A program made the position numbers and the translations under genes. DNA of 45,375 nt from Nitrospirota bacterium (lineage in GTDB: Bacteria > Nitrospirota > 9FT-COMBO-42-15 > HDB-SIOI813): assembly GCA_016212215.1 (NCBI GenBank), contig JACRGV010000139.1, positions 1 to 45,375 of the forward strand, read 5' to 3'. Shown here one piece after another: positions 24,516 through 32,495 of the stretch. The number at the start of each line of letters is the position of its first letter. The stretch's first letter is position 1. Under the pieces are notes generated by a model, which saw only the letters and a list, made by a program, of their open reading frames with translations, was not told the DNA's origin and did no database searches.

Positions 24516-25553
24516 TCAGCCTTTCTCCTCCCCCAGCATCTCCAGAAATACATCTATTATCTCAGGGTCAAATTTCTTACCCCGCTCGTTCTTCAGGATT
24601 TTCATAATCTCATCAGGTTTCAGCGGGGGCCTGTATGGCCTGTAGCTTGTCAGGGAATCATACGCATCAACAAGATGAACTATCCTTGATAAAAGCGGGA
24701 TATCTTTCCCCTTCAATCCATCCGGATACCCGCTGCCGTCATAGTTCTCATGATGAGACTTTACTATCTCTGATATAGATTCATACCCTTTAAGAAAAGA
24801 TAATACCTTTCCGCCTATTGATGGATGTTTCTGAACCTCTTTCCATTCTTCAGGAGTAAGGGCAGCAGCCTTATTCAGGATGCAGGAGTCTATACCGACA
24901 TTCCCTATGTCATGAAGCCTGATGGCAATATTAAGATTCTTTATGTCATTGTCATCCAACCCCAGCCTTTTCCCAACCTCCCTGCCGATACTCGAAGCAT
25001 TATCAATATTACCCGGTAACTCAGAGCCCTTTGTCTTTGACAGATAAATCAGCATTTCAATTGTACTGATAATACTCTCCTGTATCTCATCCATTTTCTC
25101 TGAAAGCAACTGATTTACATTTTTCAGTATCTCATTCCTTCTTTTGACATCTTCTATCAGCCTGGCGTTCGTATTTTCAAGTTCTGACCTTTCCAACGCA
25201 TGCCTGACTTCAAGCTTTAACAGGTCATCATCCCATGGCTTTGTAAGAAACTTGAATATCCCTCCATTATTGATAGCGGAAATAATTACAGAGCTTTCAG
25301 CGTAACCGCTCAATATTATCCTGATTGCATCCGGTTGGATATTCATTGCCTCGTGCATAAATGCAACCCCATCCATCTCAGGCATACGGTAGTCGGACAA
25401 TATAAGGTGAACCTTATTATCTTTAAGTATATTCAATGCCTCTACCGGATTGTCGGATTTTAATATATCGTATCCTTCCTTCCTGAAGACCCTGTAAAGC
25501 GAGCTTAATATACTTGTCTCATCATCAACAAATAGAAGAGTATAGGAACCCAT
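24516..25553 (-). CDS. Receiver-HD-GYP c-di-GMP phosphodiesterase (RpfG type)
   Basis: 345 residues: receiver (about 4-120, phospho-Asp54 in LSDYRMPEMDG), linker helix, and HD-GYP domain (about 155-340). Both signature parts are intact: His214-Asp215 in IRLHDIGNVGID and HHENYDGSGYPDGLKGKDIP, followed by VDAYDSLTS. The family hydrolyses c-di-GMP to pGpG/GMP. It differs from its neighbour at 22936, which lost the His. It lies 22 bases downstream of a PAS histidine kinase that is a plausible phosphodonor. Confidence 0.93.
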   Translation of the reverse strand: MGSYTLLFVDDETSILSSLYRVFRKEGYDILKSDNPVEALNILKDNKVHLILSDYRMPEMDGVAFMHEAMNIQPDAIRIILSGYAESSVIISAINNGGIFKFLTKPWDDDLLKLEVRHALERSELENTNARLIEDVKRRNEILKNVNQLLSEKMDEIQESIISTIEMLIYLSKTKGSELPGNIDNASSIGREVGKRLGLDDNDIKNLNIAIRLHDIGNVGIDSCILNKAAALTPEEWKEVQKHPSIGGKVLSFLKGYESISEIVKSHHENYDGSGYPDGLKGKDIPLLSRIVHLVDAYDSLTSYRPYRPPLKPDEIMKILKNERGKKFDPEIIDVFLEMLGEEKG

Positions 25554-25574
25554 ATTTTATGCTGCCCTCACCAA

Positions 25575-26909
25575 TCATTTAATTAAGCGTTTTAGATTTT
25601 CACATTCAGGATGAATGTAAATCCTGAATGTTGTACCTTTCCCGACTTCACTTTCAACTTTAATCTCCCCGCAATGTTTCTGTACAATTGCATAAGTAAC
25701 AGCGAGCCCAAGCCCTGTACCTTTACCAACCGGCTTTGTTGTAAAAAAAGGTTCAAATATCCTCGACAAATTATCAGGCGGGATACCCTCCCCTGTATCA
25801 CTTACCTCTACAACTACAAACCCATCTTCAAACATGGTATTAACCTTTATCGTTCCTTTTTCCTTAATCGCATGTGCCGCATTAACGAGCAGGTTCATAA
25901 AGACCTGATTCAACTGCTGTGAATAACACAACACCTCCGGCACTTCTCCATATACAGTTATAACCTCTGCCTTATACTTAAGCTCATTCCATACTATATT
26001 AAGCGTACTCTCAAGCCCTTTATTGATATTTGCATATTCAGGTTTATCTGAGCCTGTATGTGAGAACTCTCTCAAATCCTTTACAATCTTTGTAATACGC
26101 TTAACCCCATCTGTGGTTTCATGAATGATCTGGTCTAAATCATTCAGAAGGAACGGTAGGTCTATTGCCTGCTTTTCATCCTCTACCCTCTTAATCTTTT
26201 CCTGAATATCTTTGTCAGCCACCTTCTCACATGACTTCACTACCTCTTCATATTCTGTGATTATCGCCTTTATATCTTTAAGATATTCCTCCATTGTCTT
26301 TACATTGCTTGAAACAAAACCTGTGGGATTATTTATCTCATGTGCAATACCGGCGGCAAGCTGACCTATTGAGGCCATCTTCTCACTCTGTACAAGCTGC
26401 CCCTGTATCTGCTGAAGTTCTTTAAATGCCTTCTCACTCTTATCTTTTGCTATTTGAAGCTCATCTGTACGCATCCTGACATGCTCTTCCAATTCTTCAT
26501 TCGCCACCATAAGTTCTGTAATAAGCTGATGAACATCCTTCATGTCCCTTGCCACCCATACCATTGCCTCGATCCTATTATCAGCATCCCTCTCTACCGT
26601 GCCGTTTAAAACCACTGGAAACTTCTCTCCATTTTTACACACCATATACAGACCGCAATTCCTTATCCTTCCGTAAGATAAAATATCCTTGATAAGCCCG
26701 AAGAATCTCATCTCACTGTCATCAAACAGTCTTCCTACCGTAATCCCCCTTATCTCCTCAATATTATATCCAAGAACGTCCAGTACAACCTGATTGGCAT
26801 ATCTTATAGTTGCATCCGGATTAGTTATGATAAGAAGGTCAACCATATTTCTTAGTACGTTTTCAAAGAATTTCGGTTTATAAATAACATCACTATCTGT
26901 TTGCGGCAT
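25575..26909 (-). CDS. PAS-domain sensor histidine kinase, cytosolic
   Basis: 444 residues, no membrane segment. PAS about 15-125 (DLLIITNPDATIRYANQVVLDVLGY), coiled coil about 125-180, dimerisation/phospho-acceptor His190 in LAAGIAHEINNPTGF, ATPase about 320-435 (NLLVNAAHAIKEKG, VSDTGEGIPPDNLSRIFEPF, GKGTGLGLAV). The HEINNP form is typical of NtrB-like kinases. Genes for an HD-GYP response regulator follow 22 bases downstream and a receiver lies six bases upstream, making likely cognate partners. Confidence 0.93.
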   Translation of the reverse strand: MPQTDSDVIYKPKFFENVLRNMVDLLIITNPDATIRYANQVVLDVLGYNIEEIRGITVGRLFDDSEMRFFGLIKDILSYGRIRNCGLYMVCKNGEKFPVVLNGTVERDADNRIEAMVWVARDMKDVHQLITELMVANEELEEHVRMRTDELQIAKDKSEKAFKELQQIQGQLVQSEKMASIGQLAAGIAHEINNPTGFVSSNVKTMEEYLKDIKAIITEYEEVVKSCEKVADKDIQEKIKRVEDEKQAIDLPFLLNDLDQIIHETTDGVKRITKIVKDLREFSHTGSDKPEYANINKGLESTLNIVWNELKYKAEVITVYGEVPEVLCYSQQLNQVFMNLLVNAAHAIKEKGTIKVNTMFEDGFVVVEVSDTGEGIPPDNLSRIFEPFFTTKPVGKGTGLGLAVTYAIVQKHCGEIKVESEVGKGTTFRIYIHPECENLKRLIK

Positions 26910-26915
26910 CTTATT

Positions 26916-27287
26916 TTATCCCCTTGTCTTGCATAAAATATCAGACATCATCTTTGCTGCATTAATAAAATCATCCCCCTTTGAGAAAAATCCATTTACT
27001 CCAATCTGTTCAGCCTCTTTTTTCTTTTCTTCTGTTGAGTATGCTGTAATCATAATTACAGGAATATCCTGAAATTCCATTCGAATCTTCCGCAGGGTTG
27101 TCACACCATCCATTTCCGGCATCTGCATATCAAGAAACACAACATCCGGCAAATTTTCTCCCATAGCATTTAAACCTTCCTCACCTGACCCGGCGATTCT
27201 GACGGAATAACCATGTGCCATAAGCCAGAACCCCATCATCTCAGAATAATCAGCCTCATCATCAATCAACAGGATATTAATTGCCAT
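26916..27287 (-). CDS. Single-domain response regulator
   Basis: 123 residues from the ATG at 27287. Receiver with INILLIDDEADYSEMM, phospho-Asp in VVFLDMQMPEMDG, Thr in MITAYSTEE and a Lys in FFSKGDDFI where the family usually has KP. An upstream ATG at 27359 lies within the preceding kinase gene and adds an unrelated stretch, so I reject it. It overlaps that kinase gene by 11 bases, which suggests coupled translation. Confidence 0.9.
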   Translation of the reverse strand: MAINILLIDDEADYSEMMGFWLMAHGYSVRIAGSGEEGLNAMGENLPDVVFLDMQMPEMDGVTTLRKIRMEFQDIPVIMITAYSTEEKKKEAEQIGVNGFFSKGDDFINAAKMMSDILCKTRG

Positions 27288-29094
27288 CTGCAAACCCCAG
27301 TCTTTGCCATAGGCCTTTTTTCTGTACATGCGTTGGTTTCTCTTCATACACTGCAACAAGATTTCTCATCTCAACTTCTGTATACAGAGGGAGCGAAAAA
27401 GTAAATTTACTCCCAATCCCCAATTGACTCTCTACCCAAATCTTTCCTCCATGAATCTCTACAAGTGATTTAACAATAGAAAGACCTAAACCGCTCCCCT
27501 TAATATCCGTAGAATCTTTATTCCCTGCCTGCTCAAATTTCTCAAAAATTCTGTCAATATCCTCTATTGCTATACCTCGTCCGTTATCTATGACAGAAAC
27601 CTTCAGAAATTTATTCATTTCTTCTTTTAGCTTTACATTGCTGACATTAATACTTACCCTTCCCCCCCTGCCTGTAAACTTGACTGCATTGCCGACAAGA
27701 TTAGTGAGTATCTGTACAACCCTGTCTGAATCAGCATAAACAGAGGGTAAGGATTCAGGTGAAACAACAGTAAGCTCTATCCCCTGATGAGATGCCCACG
27801 GTGATAAACTCTGGACTACATCATTAACTACTGCACGGATATCCATAGCAGCCTGATGAACTGATAGCTTTCCTGACTCAATCTTATCCATATCAAGCAG
27901 GTCATTGATAAACTTAGAGAGCCTCTCTATATTACGCTTCATAAGATGCAACATCTTCTCCTGCTGTTCATTTACAGCACCGGAGGTTTTATCAACCATA
28001 AGAGATAACGCCTGTTTAATTGCCACAAGCGGTGTCCTTAATTCATGCGTTACATGGGATACAAAATCCTTCTTTAGTCTGTCCAATTCCTTCTGTTTGG
28101 TTATATCAGTAAGAACCGAGATCATTCCCACAACCTTGCCGGCCGGATTATGGACAAGGGCTGTGCTTGATTTAAGTACATGCCCTGTATCATCAACTGC
28201 CTTTAACTCCACCTCCTTTTCCATACCTTCCTTCATAGCAGATGATAAATCTTTTGAGAGTGCCAGCAGATGTCCTTCGCCGATCCCTTCTGTAATATGT
28301 TTTCCTGCTTTATCTTTAAGGGTTTTCCCGAAAATTGCCTCAGCAGTTTCATTCATCATAAGAATCCTGCCGCTGTCATCAACCATTATCATACCGTCAG
28401 CCACATGGGACAGAACCATCTCCGTACGTTCCTTGTCATAAGTTATCTGTCTCTTTTCAGCCTCAAGCGTCATTGTTGCTGCTTTAACCTTCTCTTCGAT
28501 CTCATATTCAAGCTGTTTCAAAATGATAGAAAAAATCTTTTTCCGGTCTTCAGGGGACTTCACAACCTTACTGATAATCTTCATTATGGACGATTCAAGA
28601 CTGCCTTTATTCAGGCCATCCACCCATGTGCAATCTTCAATCCCGGATTCACCGGAGTTGCCGGAGTTAGATGATATGACTTCCCCCTCCTTAACCTTAG
28701 CGTAATAAACATTATTTACCTTTATGTGAATAACCCCATTATCAGAAAGAAACCTGACTGTATCAGGCTGTCTTGTTGTAAGCGAAGTGCACATCAGCCT
28801 TAACTCATCAACAGAAACACCTGTTTCTATTGTAATGCCTGCAATGCCTGCCTTTTCCAATAATTCAATAAACTCATGTTCTTTCAGGCCGGGATCTTCA
28901 ACAGAATAATCCCCTACAATAAGCCTGTGTTCAGCAACACCTATTGTTAATTCAGGATTGGCTGAAAGATATTCATTGATGTTATTGATTGTAGACGATA
29001 ATGCCTGGCCGACTGCCGGATGGTTATTGGAATAGAGATTCATCAACCCAATCAGTTTGCCGATTGACCTGGTTAAGATTGCCGGTTCAGTCAT
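27277..29094 (-). CDS. Sensor histidine kinase with unknown N-terminal domain, coupled to fliA
   Basis: 605 residues, soluble. The first about 150 residues (LMNLYSNNHPAVGQAL, GVAEHRLIVGDYSVEDPG) form a domain I cannot name; similar stretches precede HD or HEAT domains in other signalling proteins, from memory. Then a PAS domain (about 225-338), HisKA with His350 in SHVTHELRTPL, and an ATPase (about 440-570; NLVGNAVKFTGRGG, DNGRGI, GSGLGLSIV). Its ATG overlaps the fliA stop as ATGA, so it is made together with sigma-28. It may sense a motility-related state; that is inference. Confidence 0.92.
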   Translation of the reverse strand: MTEPAILTRSIGKLIGLMNLYSNNHPAVGQALSSTINNINEYLSANPELTIGVAEHRLIVGDYSVEDPGLKEHEFIELLEKAGIAGITIETGVSVDELRLMCTSLTTRQPDTVRFLSDNGVIHIKVNNVYYAKVKEGEVISSNSGNSGESGIEDCTWVDGLNKGSLESSIMKIISKVVKSPEDRKKIFSIILKQLEYEIEEKVKAATMTLEAEKRQITYDKERTEMVLSHVADGMIMVDDSGRILMMNETAEAIFGKTLKDKAGKHITEGIGEGHLLALSKDLSSAMKEGMEKEVELKAVDDTGHVLKSSTALVHNPAGKVVGMISVLTDITKQKELDRLKKDFVSHVTHELRTPLVAIKQALSLMVDKTSGAVNEQQEKMLHLMKRNIERLSKFINDLLDMDKIESGKLSVHQAAMDIRAVVNDVVQSLSPWASHQGIELTVVSPESLPSVYADSDRVVQILTNLVGNAVKFTGRGGRVSINVSNVKLKEEMNKFLKVSVIDNGRGIAIEDIDRIFEKFEQAGNKDSTDIKGSGLGLSIVKSLVEIHGGKIWVESQLGIGSKFTFSLPLYTEVEMRNLVAVYEEKPTHVQKKGLWQRLGFADGN

Positions 29095-29867
29095 CCGTTT
29101 GTTTCCTGTAATTTCCCCTTGAGCCTGAGCATGGCCTGCGTATGGAGCTGGGAGACGCGCGACTCAGTTACCTCAAGGGCAGCGCCAATCTCTTTCATAG
29201 TAAGTTCATTATAATAGTACATGGAGATTACCTTTCGCTCTTTTTCAGGAAGTTTTTCTATAGCGATGACAAGCGATTTCTTTGTATCCTTTTTGAGGAG
29301 AAGCGATAATGGGTCACGGCCTTCTGCAGCTCCTATATATTCAAACACGTCCCTGTCATTATCAAGATTAACCCCTAAATCCTCTATGCTGATCATCGAA
29401 GATGCATGTGCCTGTGTAAGAAAGTCCTGATATTCAGCAATTGACATATTTAACTGAGATGATATCTCTTCTTCAGATGGCGGCCTGCCGAGCCTCTTTT
29501 CCAATTCAAGAATAGTCTTGTACAGTAATCCTGATTTCTCTTTAACTGACCTCGGTACCCAGTCCATTGCACGTATCTCATCCAGCATCGCTCCCCTAAT
29601 CCTGAATTCTGCATAAGTCTTAAACAGTGTCTCTTTCCCGGGGTCGTATTTATCCATAGCATCCATGAGACCAATAATGCCCGCACTCATAAGGTCATCT
29701 ATGTCAATATCAGGTTGTAGCCTGTATGAGAGCCTGTAGGCCATATATTTTATCTTTGGCCCGTATTCCTGAATCAGCTTATCCCTGGTCGCCGGATCAA
29801 TAATCCCTTTCTTAATCTTTCCAGCCTTCTTCTTGTACTGCTCTATCTTATTCAGTGTCTTTTCCAT
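29091..29867 (-). CDS. fliA: Flagellar sigma factor FliA (sigma-28)
   Basis: 258 residues, typical for FliA. Region 2 (DIDDLMSAGIIGLMDAMDKYDP, FKTYAEFRIRGAMLDEIRAMDWVPRSV), region 3 (LGRPPSEEEISSQLNMS) and region 4 helix-turn-helix (LTMKEIGAALEVTESRVSQLHTQAMLRLK) are all present. It directs late flagellar and chemotaxis transcription. AAAGGAG precedes the ATG. It lies downstream of flhF-flhG, the common order, and overlaps the next kinase gene. No anti-sigma FlgM gene is seen in the window. Confidence 0.96.
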   Translation of the reverse strand: MEKTLNKIEQYKKKAGKIKKGIIDPATRDKLIQEYGPKIKYMAYRLSYRLQPDIDIDDLMSAGIIGLMDAMDKYDPGKETLFKTYAEFRIRGAMLDEIRAMDWVPRSVKEKSGLLYKTILELEKRLGRPPSEEEISSQLNMSIAEYQDFLTQAHASSMISIEDLGVNLDNDRDVFEYIGAAEGRDPLSLLLKKDTKKSLVIAIEKLPEKERKVISMYYYNELTMKEIGAALEVTESRVSQLHTQAMLRLKGKLQETNG

Positions 29868-29904
29868 GACATCACTCCTTTTGTTTTAGAGGACGTTAAT
29901 CATC

Positions 29905-30091
29905 CCCTTATTCATCCGAAAATCAACCCCATCCCCACCCTAACCCTCCCCTTGAAGGGGAGGGAATAAACTAAGTACCCTCTCCCTCAGGGAGAGGGTC
30001 CGGGTGAGGGTGGGGTTTTCATTGTCCTTTGTGAACCCTCGGTTCATGTCTTTCCTGCTTACGGCTACCTGCTCACTGCTACCTGTTTTTA
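29905..30091. repeat. Core-b + head repeat between fliA and flhG
   Basis: 29910-30020 is core b with inner hairpins CCCTCCCC-TTGAA-GGGGAGGG and CTCTCCC-TCA-GGGAGAG inside CCCCATCCCCACCCT/AGGGTGGGG arms. 30021-30048 is the head module with a perfect GAACC-CTC-GGTTC stem (30033-30045). 30055-30085 is a heptamer-like tail (tacctgc/tgcttac). It is nearly identical to, and in the same orientation as, 30990-31131, so the two flank flhG as direct repeats. Confidence 0.9.
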
Positions 30092-30982
30092 TCATATCTT
30101 GCTCCAGTCCGTCTGCCCCATCAGCCTCTTCCACATAAACTGTATATTTCCTTTCAGCTTTGTATTTGCAGGCCATTCGTTTATCTTTCTTGCAAGTTCA
30201 ATAAAACACCTGCCGGCATTGGACCATGGATAAAGGTCAAGCACGGGTCTCTGTTCCATCACCGACATTACAACGTGTTTATCCTTCAGGACGTAACCCA
30301 GATAATCAATCGAGATGTTAAGAAAACGGTCTGCAGCAGTACTGAGTTTTTTAAAAACCTCCTTCCCTTCTGAAGAGTCACTGACCATATTTACCAATAG
30401 CTTAAAATGACATTCCCCATACTTTGTATGTAATACCTTCATTACAGCATAAGCATCCGTCAGAGAGGTCGGCTCAGGAGAGGCAACCACAATAATATCC
30501 TGGGCTGCACTGTTAAAATACATAACATTACTTGAAATGCCTGCAGCCGTGTCAATGAGCATTATGTCAATCGAATTATCTAATGTGTCGAATTCTGAAA
30601 GCAGGGTTAATTTTTGCTGAGCCGTAAGTTCAGAAAGCTCCTGCACACCTGAACTTGCCGGAAGAATCATCATACCGCCGGGGCCTTTTGTTATTACATC
30701 TGAAATGCGGTTCTCCCCATTGATCACATGCTGAAGGTTATATACAGGTGTAAGCCCTAACATAACATCAAGGTTTCCCAGACCCATATCAGCATCCAGC
30801 ACAAGAACCCTTTTACCGAGTTTAATCAATGCAAGTGCAAGGTTCACAACTACATTTGTCTTTCCCACCCCGCCCTTGCCGCTGGTAACAGAAATTACCT
30901 TTACCCTGTTATGAGTTACATCCGCCTCAGTGTTCACAATCTTCTTATTCATCATCTCTTTTAACGAAATCGCCTGATCCAT
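30092..30982 (-). CDS. flhG: Flagellar number regulator FlhG (FleN, MinD-like ATPase)
   Basis: 296 residues. Deviant Walker A SVTSGKGGVGKTN with the signature Lys, LVLDADMGLGNLDVMLGL, DIMLIDTAAGISS, and ASPEPTSLTDAYAVMK. It starts MDQAISLK, matching the N-terminal DQAxxL motif by which FlhG stimulates the FlhF GTPase. A C-terminal amphipathic stretch (about 275-290) fits membrane binding. GGAGG is just ahead of the ATG. It lies between flhF and fliA and is flanked on both sides by near-identical direct repeats. Confidence 0.95.
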   Translation of the reverse strand: MDQAISLKEMMNKKIVNTEADVTHNRVKVISVTSGKGGVGKTNVVVNLALALIKLGKRVLVLDADMGLGNLDVMLGLTPVYNLQHVINGENRISDVITKGPGGMMILPASSGVQELSELTAQQKLTLLSEFDTLDNSIDIMLIDTAAGISSNVMYFNSAAQDIIVVASPEPTSLTDAYAVMKVLHTKYGECHFKLLVNMVSDSSEGKEVFKKLSTAADRFLNISIDYLGYVLKDKHVVMSVMEQRPVLDLYPWSNAGRCFIELARKINEWPANTKLKGNIQFMWKRLMGQTDWSKI

Positions 30983-31265
30983 TTAGCCTCCGATTCATCT
31001 GAGAATAAACCCCATCCCCACCCTGACCCTCCCCTTGAAGGGGAGGGAATAAACTTGGCACCCTCTCCCTCAGGGAGAGGGTCCGGGTGAGGGTGGGGTT
31101 TTCATTGCCCTTTGTGTACCAACAGTTCATGTGGGTTCATCATAAAATCTCCATAGCTCACCCCCACCCTGACCCTCCCCCCTCAAGGGGGAGGGAATAA
31201 TCTTTAGCGGGTTTCTTGCTTCTAACTTCTTACTTCTTACTTCTTGCACCTGCTACCTGCTACCT
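30983..31265. repeat. Composite repeat between flhG and flhF
   Basis: 30990-31105 is core b, 31106-31135 a head module whose stem is broken (GTACC/GTTC), 31140-31196 a second unit with CTCACCCCCACCCTGACC and hairpin CCCTCCCCC-CTCAA-GGGGGAGGG, and 31208-31265 a heptamer array (acttctt, then cctgcta). No gene or promoter is recognised in this gap. Confidence 0.88.
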
Positions 31266-31268
31266 TTC

Positions 31269-32495
31269 TCAATGGCTGTTTACCCCTTCCATCCCAAGTA
31301 TTAATCTGCTTAACCGCTGGGCCTCTGCCGGCTCTATATCCTCCGGCACTCTCTGGCCTGTTGTAAAATATGATAATGGTTTCTGGGCCTTTATCATTGC
31401 ATTGAATATTATTCCGAATTTCTCTGCCTCATCTAACTTAGTAAATAATAATCCGCTAACCGGTATCTCTCTGAACCTGTTGATCACATCAGTCAGTACC
31501 TCATTACTGCTTGTTGATGCAAGCACAAGATAACAATCCGGTTTGAGCCTGTGTGACCACATTGCTTTTATCTCTTTAATATAATCTCTATCCTTATGAT
31601 TCCTGCCTGCTGTATCTATCAGGATAATATCAGCGTCCCTCCTCTTTTCCACGACCTCGGGTAATTCATCAGGGGTCAGCACAACATCAACCGGAAGTCC
31701 TATTATCTTTGCATAAATCTTCAACTGTTCAATTGCCCCAATCCTGAAGGTATCAAAGGTAACAAGGGCTACCTTCTTTTTGTCTACTAATGTATATTTC
31801 GCTGCAATCTTTGCGATAGTCGTTGTCTTGCCGACACCTGTGGGGCCGACAAACACTGCAATCTTCTGTCCCTTTTCAATATTGTATACCGGGCCGGATA
31901 CCTTCACCTGCTTTTGAATTAATTCATAACCGAGCCTGTTAATCTGCTCAAAATTATTTTTTTGTTCTTCAGAAAGCTTACTGTCAAGGATCCTGACTAT
32001 ACGGCCCGAAAGTGTGACATCAATGCCCTCTGAAACAAGCTTCCTGTAAAATATAACGAGTTTATCAGGAAGACCCTTTAATTGTTCATCTTCCCCGGTT
32101 CGCAGTAATTCCTGAACATAGCTCTTGAGTACCCCTATCTCTGTTTTTACTTCCCTGAGTTCAACAGGAGTAGCACCAAAATCAGCCTTTATCCTGTTAA
32201 TCTCTTCCTTCAACAGGTCTTCTGATAACCCCTCACCCTTACCCTCTCCGACATTTATAAAGGGGGGAGAGGGGTGGGTGAGGGGGGAATACGCTGCAAT
32301 TGCCTTATCTTTTACCTTCTCAGAATAATCTCTGGCAGCGGTGACCTCTACCACCTGCCTGCTGAACATGCCGAATATTCCGTTCCCCTTTTTTATCTCT
32401 CTTGTAGACAAAATTACTGCATCAGGGCCGAGGTCCCTTTTTATAAGTTTTAATGCCTCCTGCATATCTACTGCCTCATATTTTTTAATCTGCAT
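31269..32495 (-). CDS. flhF: Flagellar placement GTPase FlhF
   Basis: 408 residues. N-terminal B domain (1-60, MQIKKYEAVDMQEALKLIKRDLG), variable linker, then the SRP-type NG domain: P-loop FVGPTGVGKTTTIAK, VTFDTFRIGAIEQLK, ADIILIDTAGRNHKD, FTKLDEAEKFG. It localises the first flagellar parts at the membrane. Residues 68-90 (SPLTHPSPPFINVGEGKGEG) are from an inserted palindrome in the linker. The 5' end overlaps flhA by 11 bases, implying coupled translation. The C-terminus ends near a heptamer array. Confidence 0.95.
   Translation of the reverse strand: MQIKKYEAVDMQEALKLIKRDLGPDAVILSTREIKKGNGIFGMFSRQVVEVTAARDYSEKVKDKAIAAYSPLTHPSPPFINVGEGKGEGLSEDLLKEEINRIKADFGATPVELREVKTEIGVLKSYVQELLRTGEDEQLKGLPDKLVIFYRKLVSEGIDVTLSGRIVRILDSKLSEEQKNNFEQINRLGYELIQKQVKVSGPVYNIEKGQKIAVFVGPTGVGKTTTIAKIAAKYTLVDKKKVALVTFDTFRIGAIEQLKIYAKIIGLPVDVVLTPDELPEVVEKRRDADIILIDTAGRNHKDRDYIKEIKAMWSHRLKPDCYLVLASTSSNEVLTDVINRFREIPVSGLLFTKLDEAEKFGIIFNAMIKAQKPLSYFTTGQRVPEDIEPAEAQRLSRLILGMEGVNSH
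32226..32294. repeat. Palindromic repeat inserted in frame within flhF
   Basis: Plus-strand CCCCTCACCC...CCCTCTCC (32230-32250), a short loop, then GGGGGGAGAGGGGTGGGTGAGGGG (32262-32286, read in parts), forming one long hairpin. It encodes a Pro/Gly-rich linker piece between the B and NG domains and leaves the frame open. Confidence 0.88.

Noticed and set aside
29940-30176. Small minus-strand frames over the flhG-fliA and flhG-flhF gaps
   Set aside because: They encode repeat peptides (TLTRTLSLRERV) and run into real genes in another frame.
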